Assembly: GCA_037043455.1 (NCBI GenBank) | Contig: JAWPHD010005568.1 | Coordinates: 96,665 to 160,664, forward strand | Reading direction: 5' to 3' | Origin: Cyrtodaria siliqua | Taxonomy: Eukaryota > Mollusca > Bivalvia > Adapedonta > Hiatellidae | DNA: 64,000 bases | Shown: piece after piece, positions 42,501-54,200 of the stretch | How the letters are laid out: each line of letters begins with the position of its first letter | Numbering within the stretch: the stretch's first letter is position 1 | The notes under the pieces: generated by a model | Database searches by the model: none | What the model was told of the DNA's origin: nothing | The model's input: only the letters and a program-made list of their open reading frames with translations | Program-made: the position numbers and the translations under genes

Positions 42501-44199
42501 GATAGATGACCAGGTGTTACTGTTACTCCCGACCGACAATAACAAGTTGTTATTACAATGGAAAGGTCCGTTTTACGTTAGAGGGATAGTGAACACTATG
42601 GATTACCGTATCGAGATAAACGGAAAGTTAAAGACCTTTCATGCGAATATGCTGAAAGAGTATATAAGTAGAACCGATAATGTGCAACAAGGGGTGTTAA
42701 CCGTAGTTAATGTTGCAGTTATTGAGGATAGTGAGGAAGACAGTAGTGAGGACACTAGTCCCATGTATTTTCCCACTAGTGTAGGTAGGGAGAGAGCAGC
42801 CGATGTAGACATATCGGGCATGCTTAGTGTAGAGCAGAAACGAGAGATGGGTAGTTTACTCTCGGAGTTCAGTGATGTCTTGTCCGAAAACCCGGGGCAG
42901 ACAGATGGAGTGCAACATGATATTGTACTCACATCAGGGGAACCAATAAGAATTAAGGGGTATCCCATTCCATTTCACTCCCGATCAATTGTTGATGAGG
43001 AGGTGAAAGACATGTTGAAATTGGGTGTCATCGAACCTTCAAACGCCCCATTTTCATCCCCAGTCGTACTTATTAAGAAGAAAGATGGGTCAATTCGATT
43101 CTGCATCGATTTTAGGCAGCTCAATAAACGTACCATCTTTGATGCAGAGCCAATGCCTAATATTGAGGAGGTATTCTCTAAACTTGCGGGATATTCGTAT
43201 TTCTCCAAGTTAGACCTCAGTAAAGGTTATTGGCAAGTCCCACTTTCAGACCGAGCTAAAGAGATGACCTCCTTCGAAACTTCGCAAGGACTTTTTAAGT
43301 TCAAGGTCATGCCCTTTGGTCTCGTAAACGCCCCAGCAACATTCTGTAGGTTAATGAGGAAAGTCCTGAAGGATTTGTCCAACACAGACAGTTTTGTAGA
43401 TGACATCCTGGTGTTTACAACAACATTTGAAGACCATATTAAGGCTCTACGTAATCTGTTGGAACGGCTACGCCGGTTTAAACTGACTGCAAAACCTAGC
43501 AAGTGTCACATAGGTTACGCAGATATAGAGTGTCTGGGTCATGTTGTCGGGAGGGACCAGAAATTGAAACCCAACCCCGACAAGGTTAAGGCAATTCAGG
43601 AAGCACCAAGACCCGAGACAAAGAAACAAGTTAGGTCATTTTTAGGGTTAGCGGGTTTTTACAGGAAGTTTATTCCAAACTTTTCGGCTATAGCTGCACC
43701 TTTGTCAGACTTGACAAAGAAAGGTCAACCCAATAGGATAACTTGGAGGGAAAGCCAGGAGCGAGCTTTTGTCTCTTTAAAGGGGAGTCTGGTCAAAACC
43801 CCAATACTAAAATTACCTGAACTTGACCAGGAGTTTATCCTCAGAACGGATGCCTCCGATATCGGGGTGGGTGCAGTCCTACTGCAAGAGCAAGATGGGT
43901 GTAGTCTCCCCGTGGCTTACGCAAGTCGGAAACTATTACCCCGGGAATGTAACTACTCTGTTATCGAAAGGGAGTGTCTTGCAGTAGTGTGGGGTGTCAG
44001 TAAATTCCACCGATATGTTTTTGGTAAGGAATTTGTCTTGGAGACTGACCACCAACCGTTAGCTTATATGAATAAAGCAAAGGTAGCTAACAGTAGGTTA
44101 ATGAGGTGGGCACTGACTCTGCAGCCTTACCGGATGAAAATTAAAGCGATCCGAGGAAAGGACAATATTGGGGCAGACTATTTAAGTCGCCGCACATAA
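39514..44199 (+). CDS. Gag-Pol polyprotein, Gag-PR-INT-RT-RNase H order
   Basis: 1,561 residues with no stop. In order: coiled coil of about 11-residue repeats (RLAKEKLELES type, roughly 20-170); capsid region with a SCAN-like segment (about 265-355); zinc knuckle CX2CX3HX4C (about 409-421); Gly/Arg-rich stretch (about 457-474); protease with DTG at 524-526; integrase zinc domain H711, H718, C748, C751; integrase core D781, D841, E877 (D-X59-D-X35-E); GPF module at 1018-1020; reverse transcriptase (about 1125-1340) with D1234 and FVDD at 1294-1297; RNase H D1446, E1487, D1512, D1555. All catalytic residues are present. The usual Ty3/gypsy order is RT-RH-INT; here integrase comes first, as in Ty1/copia and in Gmr1-type elements. 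No frameshift separates gag and pol, so proteins must be made by processing of one precursor or by other means. Confidence 0.95.
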   Translation: MSIDMTSIKDLTEMGKELGYAGEELRTFVKDEQAREREFRLKERELEKDRLEFESRLAKEKLELESRLAKEKLDADKEKLDAEKDRLEVEGRLVKDKLELESRLATEKLELEDRLAKEKLELESRIVREKQELEHERFETDGRLAKAKMIMEREQKEFDHKLALELEAAKTHSKDSGTVGKDSYSGKLKGSKLPYFDADKDNMDSYLLRFERYAELQEWTKDKWAVHLSALLRGKALDVFSRLPSLDALDYDKLKDALLKRFELTEEGFRKRFRACLPEKGESFIQFISRSRNYLDRWLELGKVAQTYQGLIDFLLRDQLFNVCSRDLFLFLKERKLTSVGEMATQADQFAEARGGAHNVVSKDRTFRDRQGDDHKQKGQSGNYRGGGSSMGARGGSNSGNIGRPFIRCRHCNGNHASHECRKAVKVSAVVDNFSENSRVDNNVGNQNQGFNNPWNFGRGRGGQNRGRGRGRGSNSPVIKTESSSCCVKSDGVMAKIGTCLFPYANLPTADGRVNGTDVIVMRDTGCTGVVVRRSLVTDDQLVGKQSPCMLLNKSVEHVPIARIDVDTPFFKGTTEALCMDDPMYDLTIGNIDGSALPVMSDFRSSISNAVETRAQVQKQAQAYRKLKVPAAVGDISKAEFIEAQTQDESLGPCKVKAKDGVVKKCKGSGSCKFVHKNRLLYREFEDSGSRQFHQLVVPTQYRTTVLKVAHESIMGGHLGVKKTSDRVLAEFYWPGVSGDVTRYCRSCDVCQRTVPKGRVTKVHLGQMPLIDTPFKRVAVDIVGPIFPVSDRKNRYILTMVDYATRYPEAVALPSIETERVAEALVDMFSRLGVPEEMLTDCGSQFTSELMAEVSRLLSLRQIMTTPYHPMCNGLVERFNGTLKQMLRRMCTERPKDWDKYLNALLFAFREVPQESLGFSPFELLYGRSVRGPMRILREMWAGEVDSDEVKTTYQYVLDLKEKLEETCKIAQSQLVKASTKYKRYYDQKARARKFKIDDQVLLLLPTDNNKLLLQWKGPFYVRGIVNTMDYRIEINGKLKTFHANMLKEYISRTDNVQQGVLTVVNVAVIEDSEEDSSEDTSPMYFPTSVGRERAADVDISGMLSVEQKREMGSLLSEFSDVLSENPGQTDGVQHDIVLTSGEPIRIKGYPIPFHSRSIVDEEVKDMLKLGVIEPSNAPFSSPVVLIKKKDGSIRFCIDFRQLNKRTIFDAEPMPNIEEVFSKLAGYSYFSKLDLSKGYWQVPLSDRAKEMTSFETSQGLFKFKVMPFGLVNAPATFCRLMRKVLKDLSNTDSFVDDILVFTTTFEDHIKALRNLLERLRRFKLTAKPSKCHIGYADIECLGHVVGRDQKLKPNPDKVKAIQEAPRPETKKQVRSFLGLAGFYRKFIPNFSAIAAPLSDLTKKGQPNRITWRESQERAFVSLKGSLVKTPILKLPELDQEFILRTDASDIGVGAVLLQEQDGCSLPVAYASRKLLPRECNYSVIERECLAVVWGVSKFHRYVFGKEFVLETDHQPLAYMNKAKVANSRLMRWALTLQPYRMKIKAIRGKDNIGADYLSRRT

Positions 44200-44536
44200 T
44201 GACCGGTTTAATACAATAGTGTATTTCAGTGTATTGTACAATAGTAGTATATGTACGACAGGGTAGTGTACAATTGTAGAATAGTGGTGAAATTGTAATC
44301 ACATAGTATAGTTAGGTTATAACTGCAGTGGATGTTTTCCGGAAGACGGTCGTTGTACTGGCTGAAGGTTGCATCCCTCAGTAGTAATAGTTAACATACT
44401 CAAGCGATTGAGCGATCAACTTGTACGTTTTGTCGCTCATTTGCTCAGAAGAATTAATAGTTTCTTAACGTGTAAATATTAATTATCATTTTGTTGAATT
44501 TTAAAAGTGTAGCACTTTCTTTAAGTGGGGAGATGT
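44200..44536 (+). other. Untranslated region between pol and the 3' LTR
   Basis: About 340 nt after the stop codon, no env-like or accessory frame. Contains the polypurine tract at its end. Confidence 0.7.
44523..44536 (+). promoter_or_regulatory. Polypurine tract candidate
   Basis: 'aagtggggagatgt' sits directly before the 3' LTR; the run 'ggggaga' is the purine core expected to prime plus-strand synthesis. Confidence 0.65.
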
Positions 44537-46084
44537 TGTCACAAAATGTCACGGGTAGAGCGTACTGGTCGTATATAGCTCTTGTATCGGTTACACCCAA
44601 AATCTATTGTTCGAGTTGAAACAATTTCACAATATTCATGATCTATTCATGTAACACGTAAAAGCGTGCACATTTTAAGTGGCCGCCAGAGAGGCCGTGT
44701 CATAAGTTTAGTTTTGTGCTAATGCATGTAAACGTATAGGTATATTTTCCTTAAACGGCAAAATTGTATAAGGGGCCTGTCGTGTAGATTCAATACTGTA
44801 GATTTAGCCACGTTTGTCACGGACTGAACGGGGGAAATAATGATTTGGGCGTAATGTTTGCTATAAAACCCATTGTCTTCTAGCTATCGCCGGGATAATC
44901 GATAGTACTTTGTTGGAACAGAGATTGGACGGCAAATTTCACAGGCAACATGTGGTTAGTAGTTTTATCAAACTTTTATCGTATATTTGTATTCAGTGGG
45001 CGGCGCCATCTTGTTTGGCGGTTACGACATCCGGTTAGCATTGATGTTTCTCAAACATAACTTTAGACTAGCATATGATTTTGAAGTTACTTTATTAGAT
45101 GTAATTATTGTAATTGATCATTAATTGTAAAACAATATTAATTTGATAACAGTGGATATTAGGTGCATTAGTTAACGTTGGCGTATAACTCGGTGATTGT
45201 AATACACGATTGTCAACATTAGTTAACAATGAGATGAGTGACAAGAATAAATGCGTGCATGCATAACTCAGTGAGTGTAATATATGAGTAATTTGATCAT
45301 GTTTATATTACATGTATTAGGGGCATTGATTAACAGCGACGTACATAGCGTATACATGGCGTTGTAGAATATGTATACATTGCTACTCATCATTAGTACA
45401 GCTTACATATATTGATCGAATAATGATTTGTTTGGGTAATGGTAATTATGCAAGATTGTTATGTTTGTCAACCGACATCTAAAACGTATGTATAATTACA
45501 GCCTAAGCCATCCAGGATATAAGCCATCCAGGGTTGGAGTAAGCCATCTAGGTTTGGATATCCAGGAGTGGAGCTAAGCTTCCACGACTAACGTTACAAG
45601 CGGTGGAGACGGTCCCCGTACCTGCGCAGCCAGGTTTTACTAACGACAACCCCCGGGACACAAGGTGGGCCCGTTACCAGTCCTCACTGGAGGAATATCA
45701 TTCACAATCTCAGTGGAGATTAACTATCATTGCATCGCGTCATCAACCCTTACAGAAGGCATTTGATGACAATCATCCATTGAATTCGCGCATCATCATC
45801 TTCATGAGCTCTCGCGCATCACAGTTATCGCGCTAGATCAACATTGTTATAGCTTTAACAACACTTTAGTGTCTTAGACATTCAGTATTTATAACAATAC
45901 TAAGAACGTCTTAAACGTTCAGGAGAACATTCTTTTCATAGTTCATTTGTGTATTCGCTTGTTTTTTTAGATAATTGTATATATATTAAACATATTTTAA
46001 AAGTTGCATTAAACTTATGTAAATGCATTCACCGTCATTGATTCTTTCCTGAGTTAGCCCAACCACTAAGGTCATCCTGTGACA
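44537..46084 (+). repeat. 3' LTR
   Basis: Same length as the 5' LTR, and the same sequence in every segment compared, including the 77-codon ORF at 45603-45836. Followed directly by the second copy of the ACATC target duplication and then satellite sequence. Confidence 0.95.
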
Positions 46085-49000
46085 ACATCTAAGAACTCTT
46101 CTAGACAATTATATGGACATGAAAGCAAGTATTAGACTAATGCACCCATGAGAGCTCTACTAGACAAGGATATGCCCTTTAAAGCAAGTATTAGACTAAT
46201 GCACCTCTGAGAGCTCTACTAGACAATTGTATGACCATGAAAGCAAGTATTGGACTAAGGCACCTCTGACAGCTCTACTAGGCAATTGTATGACCATGAA
46301 AGCAAGTATTAGACTAAGGCACCTCTGACAGCTCTCCTAGACAATTGTATGACCATGAAAGCAAGTATTAGACTAAGGCACCTCTGAGACCTCTACTAGA
46401 GAATTATATGACCATGAAAGCAAGTATTAGACTAAGGCACTTCTGAGAGCTCTACTAGACAATTATATGACCATGAAAGCAAGTATTAGACTAAGGCACC
46501 TCTGAGAGCTCTACTAGACAATTGTACGACCATGAAAGCAAGTATTAGACTAAGACACCTCTGAGAGCTCTACCAGACAATTATATGACCATGAAGGCAA
46601 GTATTAGACTAAGGCACCTCTGAAAGATCTACTAGACAATGACATGATAATGAAAGCAAATATTAGACTAAGGCACAGCTGAGAGTTCTACTAGACAATT
46701 TTATGACCATGAAAGCAAGTGTTAGACTAAGGCACCTCTGAGACCTCTACTTGACAATTATATGAGCTCTCAGATAAGCAAGTATTAGACCAATGCACCT
46801 CCGAGAGCTCTACTGGACAATCATATGGCCAAGAAAGCCAGTATTCGACTTAAGACACTTCTGAGATCTCTACAGGACAATCATATGGCCATGAAAGCAA
46901 TTATTAGATCAAGGCACCTCTGAAAGATCTACTAGACAATGACATGATAATGAAAGCAAATATTAGACTAAGGCACAGATGAGAGTTCTACTAGACAATT
47001 ATATGACCATGAAAGCATGTATTAGACTAAGGCACATGTGAGAGCTCTACTAGACAAGTATATGACCATGAAATCAAGTAATAGACTAACACCTCTGAGA
47101 GCTCTACTAGATAATTATATGGCCAAGAAAGCAAGTATTAGACTAAGGCACCTGTGAGAGATCTACTAGACAATTATATGACAATGAAAGCAAGTATTAG
47201 ACTAAGGCGCCCCTGAGAGCTCTTCTAGACAATTACATGATCATGGAAGTGAGTATTAGACCCAGGCACCTCTGAGAGTTATACTGGACAATCCTATGGC
47301 AATGAAAGTAAGAATTATACCATGGCACCTGCGTGAGCTCTACTGGACAAGCATATAGCCATGAAAACCAGTATTAGACTAAGACACCTCTGAGAGCTCT
47401 ATTAGACAATGATATGATCATGAATGTAAGTATTAGACTGAGGCACATCTGATAGCTCTACAGGACAATCATATTGCCATGAAATCAAGTATTAGACTAA
47501 GGCACCTCTGAGAACTCTGCTGGACAATTATATGACCATGAAAGAAAATATTAGACTACGGCACATCTGAGAGCTCTACTAGACAATTATTTGGGCATGA
47601 AACCAAATATTAGACTAAGGCACATTTGAGATCTCTACTATCATGAATGCAAGTATTAGACGACGGCACCTCTGAGAGCTCTACAGGACAATCATAGGGC
47701 CATGAAAGCAGGTATTTGACTAAGGCACATCTGAGAGCTCTACTAGACAATTATATGACCATGAAAGAAAATATTAGACTAAGGCACATCTGAGAGCTCT
47801 AGTAGACAATGATATGGCCATGAAATCAAGTATTAGACTAAGGCACATCTGAGAGCTCTAATATACAATTACATGATCATGGAAGTAAGTATTAGACCCA
47901 GGCACCTATGAGAGTTATACTGGACAATCCTATGGCCATGAAAGCAAGAAATATACCATGGCACCTGCGAGAGCTCTACAGGACAAGCATATGACCATGA
48001 AAACCAGTATTAGACTAAGACACCTCTGAGAGCTCTAATATACAATTACATGATCATGGAAGTAAGTATTAGACCAGGCACCTCTGAGAGTTATACTGGA
48101 CAATCCTATGGCCATGAAAGCAAGAATTATACCATGGCATCTGCGAGAGCTCTACTGGACAAGCATATGGCCATGAAAACCAGTATTAGACTAAGACACC
48201 TCTGAGAGCTCTATTAGAAAATGACATGATCATGAATGCAAGTATTAGACCAAGGCACATCTGACAGCTCTACAGGACAATCATATTGCCATGAAATCAA
48301 GTATTAGACAAAGGCACCTCTGAGAAGTCTGCTAGATAATTATATGACCATGAAAGAAAATATTAGACTACGGCACATCTGAGAGCTCTACTATACAATT
48401 ATATGGCCATGAAACCAAATATTAGACTAAGGTACATCTGAGATCTCTACTATCATCAATGCAAGTATTAGACGAAGGCACCTCTGAGAGCTCTACAGGA
48501 CAATCATAGGGCCATGAAAGCAAGTATTAGACTAAGGCACATCTGAGAGCTCTACTAGACAATTATAAGACCATGAAAGAAAATATTAGACTAAGGCACA
48601 TCTGAGAGCTCTACTAGACAATGATATGGCCATGAAATCAAGTATTATTATAAGCACTTCTGAGAGCTCTACTGGACAATTATATTACCACGAAAGCAAA
48701 TATTAGACTAAGGCACATCCGAGAGCCTTTATAGACGATTATATGACCATGAAAGCTTATATTAGACTAAGGCATATCTGAGAGCTTTACCAGAAAATGA
48801 TATGTCCATGAAATCAAGTATTAGACTAAGGCACATCTGAGAGCTCTACTGGACAATTTTATTACCACGAAGCAAATATTAGACTAAGGCACATCTGAGA
48901 TCTCTACTACGCAACTATATGGCCATGAAAGCAAATAATAGGCTAAGGCACATCTGAGAGCTCTACTGGACAATTATATGATCATGAAAGCCAGTATTAG

Positions 49001-52000
49001 ACTAAGGCACCTCCGAGAGCTCCACTGGACCATCATATGGCCATGAAAGCCAGTATTAGACTAAGGCACCTCTGGGAGCTCTACAGGACAATCATACGGC
49101 CATGAAAGCAAGTATTAGACTAAGGCACATCTGAGAACTCTACTAGACAATTATACGACCATGAAAGCAAATATTAGACTAAGGCACCTCTGAGAACTTT
49201 ACTGGACAATTATATGACCATGAAACAAGTATTAGACCAAGGCACCACAGAGAGCTCTACAAGACACGTATATGACCATGAGAGCAAAATTAGACTAAGG
49301 CACCTCTGAGAGCTCCACGAGACAATCATATGACGATGAAACAAGTATTAGACTAAGGCATATCTGAGAGCTCTACCAGACAATGATATGGCCATGAAAC
49401 CAAGTATTAGATTAAGGCACATCTGAGAGTTCTACTAGACAAGTATATGACCATGAAAGCAAGTATTAGACCAAGGCACCTCTGCGAGCTCTATCAGACA
49501 AGTATATGACAATAAATGCAAAATTAGACTGCAACACCTCTGAGAGCTCTAATAAACAATTATATGACCATGAAAGAAAATATTAGACTAAGGCACATCT
49601 GAGATCTCTACTACACAACTATATGGCCATGAAAGCAAATATTAGGCTAAGGCACATCTGAGAGCTCTACTGGACAGTTGTATGACCATGAAAGCAAGTA
49701 TTAGACCAAAGAACCTCCGAGAGCTCTACAGGACCATCATATGGTCATGAAAGCCAGTATTAGACTAAGGCACATCTGAGAGCTCTACTATATGGCTATG
49801 CAAGCAAATATTAGGCTAAGGCACATCTGAGAGCTCTACTGGACAATTATATGACCATGAAAGCAAGTATGAGACCAAGGCACCTCCGAGAGCTCTACAG
49901 GACAACCATATGGCCATGAAAGCCAGTATTAGACTAAGCCACCTCTGAGAGCTCTATAGAACAAGCATACGGTCATGAAAGCAAACATTAGACTAAGGCA
50001 CATCTGATAGCTTTATTAGACAATTATATGACTATGAAAGAAAATATTAGACTAAGGCACATCTCAGAACTCTAATAGACAATTATACGGAAATGAAAGC
50101 AAATATTAGACTACGGGACCTTTGAGAACTCTACTGGACAATTATATGACCATGAAGCAAGTATTATACTAAGGCACATCTGAGAGCTTAACCAGACAAT
50201 TACATGATCATGGAAGCAAGTATTAGAACGCGGCACCGATGAGAGTTCTACTGGACAATCATATGGCCATGAAAGCAAGTATTATACAATGGCACCTCCG
50301 AGAGCTTTACTGGACAATCATATGGCTATTAAAACCAGTATTCGACTAAGACACCTCTGAGAGCTCTACTGGACAATTATATGACCATAAAAAAACATAT
50401 TAGACTACGGCACATCTGAGAGCTCTAATAGAAAATTATATGGCCATGAAACCAAATATTAGACTAAGGCAGATCTCAGAGCTCTACTATCACGAATGCA
50501 AGTATTAGACCAAGGCACCTCTGAGAGCTCTACAGGACAATCATAGGGCCATGAAAGCAAGTATTAGACTAAGGCACATCTGAGAGCTCTACTAGACAGC
50601 TACACGGCCATGAAAACAAATATTAGACTAAGGCACATCTGAGAGCTCTAATGGACATTCATATGACCATGAAAGCCAGTATTCGACTAAGACTCCTATG
50701 AGAGCTCTACTGGACAACCATATGGCCATAAAAGCAATTATTAGATCAAGGCACCTCTGAGAGCTCTACTGGACAATGATATGGCCATGAAAGCAATTAT
50801 TAGACTAAGGCACCTCTGAGACCTCTACAGGACAATCATATGGCCATAAAAGCAAGTATTAGATCAAGGCACATCTGAGAGTTCTACTGGACAATTATAT
50901 GGCCATGAAATCAAGTATTAGACTAAGGCACATCTGAGAGCTTTACTGGACAATTATATGATCATGAAAGCAAATATTAGACTAAGGCACATCTGAGAGT
51001 GCTACTGGACAATTATATGGCCACGAAATAAAGTATTAGACTAAGGCATCTCTGAGAGCTCTACTGGACAATTATATGACCATGAAAGCAAGTGTTAGAC
51101 TAAGGCATACTTGAGAGCTTTACTAGACAATTATATGGCCATGAAATCAAGTATTAGAGTAAGGCACATCTGAGAGCTCTACTAGACAATTATATGACCA
51201 TGAAAGCAAATATTAGACTAAGGCACCTCTGAGAGCTCTACTAGACAATTATATCACCATGAAAGCGAGTATTAGACTAAGGCACCACTGAGAGCTCTCT
51301 ACTGTACAATTATATGGCTATGAAAGCAAGTATTAGACTAAGGCACATTTGAAGTATTAGACTAAGGCACATCTGAATGCAAGTATTAGACCAAAGCACT
51401 TCTTAGATCATATGACCATGAAAGCAAGTGTTAGACTAAGGCATATCTGAGAGCTCTACTAGACAATTGTATGACCATGAAAGCAAATTGTAGACTAAGG
51501 CACATCTGAGTGCTATACTAGACAATTATATGACCATGAAAGCAAATATAAGTCTAAGGAACATCTGAGAGCTCTACTGAACAATTATATGGCCATGAAA
51601 GCAAATATTTATATTAATGTACAATTGAGAGCTCTACACGACAATAATATGGCCATGAAAGCAAGTATTAGACTAAGGCACCTCTGAGAGTTCTACAGGT
51701 CAATCATATGGCAATGAAAGCAAGTATTAGAATAAGGCATATTTAAGAGATATGCTAGACAATTATATGACCATGAAAGAAAATATTAGACTAAGGTACA
51801 TCTGAGATCTCTACTAGACAACTATATGACCATGAAAGCAAATATTAGAATAAGGCACATCTGTGAGTTCTACTAGACAATTATATGGCCATGAAAGCAA
51901 ATATAAGTCTAAGGAACAACTGAGAGCTCTACTGGACAATTATATGGCCATGAAAGCAAATATTTATATTAAGGTACACTGAGAGCTCTACACGACAATT

Positions 52001-54200
52001 ATATGGCCATGAAAGTAAGTATTAGACTACGGAACCTCTGAGAGTTCTACAGGTCAATCATATGGCAATGAAAGCAAGTATTAGAATAAGGCATATTTAA
52101 GAGATCAACTAGACAATTATATGACCATGAAAGAAAATATTAGACTAAGGCACATCTGAGATCTCTACTAGACAACTATATGGCCATGAAAGCAAATATT
52201 AGGCTAAGGCACATCTGAGAGCTCTACCGGACAATTATGTGAGCTCTCAGATAAGCAAGTATAAGACCAAGGCATCTCCGAGAGCTCTACTGGACAATCA
52301 TATGGCCAAGAAAGCCAGTATTTGATACTTCTGAGATCTCTACAGAACAATCATATGGCCATGAAAGCAATTATTAGATCAAGGCACCTGTGAGAGTTGT
52401 ACTGGACAATTTATATGACCATTAAAGCAAGTGTTCGACTATGGTATATCTGAGAGCTCTACTAGACAATGATATGGCCATGAAAGCAAGTATTAGTCTA
52501 AGGCACATCTTAGAGCTCTTACGGACAATTATATGACCATGAAAGCAAATATTAGACTAAGGTACCGCTGAGAGCTCTACTAGACAATTACATGGCCATG
52601 AAAGTAAATATTAGACTACGGCACATCTGAGAGCTCTACTAGACACTTATATGGCCATGAAAGCAAATATTCGACTAAGGCACCTCTGAGAGCTCTACTA
52701 GACAATCATATGACCATGAAAGCATGTATTAGACTAAGGAACATCTGAGAGCTCTACTAGACTATTATATGGCCATGAAAGCAAGTATTAGACTAAGGCA
52801 CATCTGAGAGCTCTACTAGACAATGATATGGCCATGAAAGCAAATAATAGACTAAGGCACTTGTGAGAGCTCTACTGGACAATTATATGGCCATGAAATG
52901 AAGGCAAGTATTAGCCTAAGGCACATCTGAGAGCTGTACTGGAGAATAATATGACCATGAAGGCAAGTATTAGACCAAGGCACCTCTGATAGCTCTACCA
53001 GACAAATAGATGACCATGAAAGCAAATTAAAGTAAGGCACCACTGAGAGCTCCACTAGACAATCATATGACCATGAAGCAAGAGACTAAGGCACTTCTGA
53101 GAGCTCTATCAGACAATTGTATGAACATGAAAGCAAGTATTAGATTATGGCACAACTGAGACCTCTACTAGACAATTATATAACCATGAAACAAATATTA
53201 GACTAAGGCACATCTGAGAGCTCTACTAGACAATTATATAATTATATGGCCATGAAATCAAATATTAGACTAAGGCACATCTGAGAGCTCTACTAGACAA
53301 TGATATGACCATGAAAGCAAGTATTAGACTAAGGCACATCTGAGAGCTCTACTAGGCAATTATATGACCCTGATAGCAATTATTTGGCTAAAATGAGATA
53401 CAGGGTCCTATAGAAACCACAATGTCCGAACGCTGATATGGCCATGAAAGCAAGTATTAGACTAAGGCACATCTGAGAGCTCTCCTGGACTATTATACGG
53501 CCATGAAGGCAAGTATTAGACTAAGGCATTATATCTGAGAGCTATACTGGACAATTATATGGCAATGAAAGCAAATATTAGATTAAGGCATATCTGAGAG
53601 CCCTACTGGACAATTAAAGGCGAGAGCAAGTATTAGATTAAGGCACATCTGAGAGCTCTACTGGACAATTATATGGCCATGAAAGCAAATATTATATTAA
53701 GGCACATCAGAGAGCTCTACTAGACAATTATATGGCCATGAAATCAAATATTAGACTAAGGCACATCTGAGAGCTCTACTGTACTATTATATGACCATGA
53801 AAGCAAATATTACACTAAGGCACATCTGAGAGCTCTACTAAACAATTATATGGCCATATTAAGGCATCTCTGAGAGCTCTAAAGGACAATCATATGGCCA
53901 TGAAAGCAAGTATTAGACTAAGGCACCTCTGACAGCTGTACTAGACAATTGCATGCTCATGGAAACAAGCGTTAGACCCAGGCACCTCTGAGAGTTCTAT
54001 TGGACAATCCTATGGAAATGAAAGCAAGTATTAGACCAAGGCACATCTGAAAGCTCTACTGGACAATTATATGTCCATGAAAGCAAATATTAGTCTAAGG
54101 CACATCTGAGAACTGTACTGGACAATTATATCACCATAAAACGGCATAAAAGCAAGTATTAGATCAAGGCACCTCTGAGAGCTCCACCAGACAAGTATAT
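46085..54200 (+). repeat. 59-bp satellite, right arm, with higher-order repeats
   Basis: About 137 monomers of the same 59-bp unit. Monomer variants recur in fixed order: a block at about 47,220-47,870 is repeated about 818-826 bp later (48,040-48,690), sharing marker variants such as 'ggaagtaagtattagacc', 'gcaagaattataccatggca' and a shortened 'tctctactatcat.aatgca' monomer. A shorter block of about 357 bp repeats at 51,560-51,900 and 51,920-52,260 ('ggtcaatcatatggcaatga'). It stops abruptly at the LTR at 54201. No long ORF. Confidence 0.92.

Larger units (their letters stand above)
37296..46084 (+). mobile_element. Intact Ty3/gypsy LTR retrotransposon, Gmr1-type domain order
   Basis: An 8,789-bp element with 1,548-bp LTRs at both ends, ends TGTCAC...GTGACA, and a 5-bp target duplication ACATC (37291-37295 and 46085-46089) in the 59-bp satellite. 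Between the LTRs are a primer-site region, a 670-nt leader, one open frame of 1,561 codons and a purine-rich tract. The frame encodes Gag, protease, integrase, reverse transcriptase and RNase H in that order. No env-like ORF is present. Every sign (uninterrupted frame, LTRs that appear identical, clean duplication) points to a recent insertion of an element that may still be competent. It is old satellite DNA interrupted by a young element. Confidence 0.95.

Noticed and set aside
45603..45836. 77-codon ORF downstream of the retrotransposon as a separate gene
   Set aside because: It is the 3' LTR copy of the same ORF at 38362-38595, so it is part of the element.
46085..54200. CRISPR-like array
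   Set aside because: The 59-bp units are contiguous diverged monomers with no unique spacers; eukaryotic satellite.
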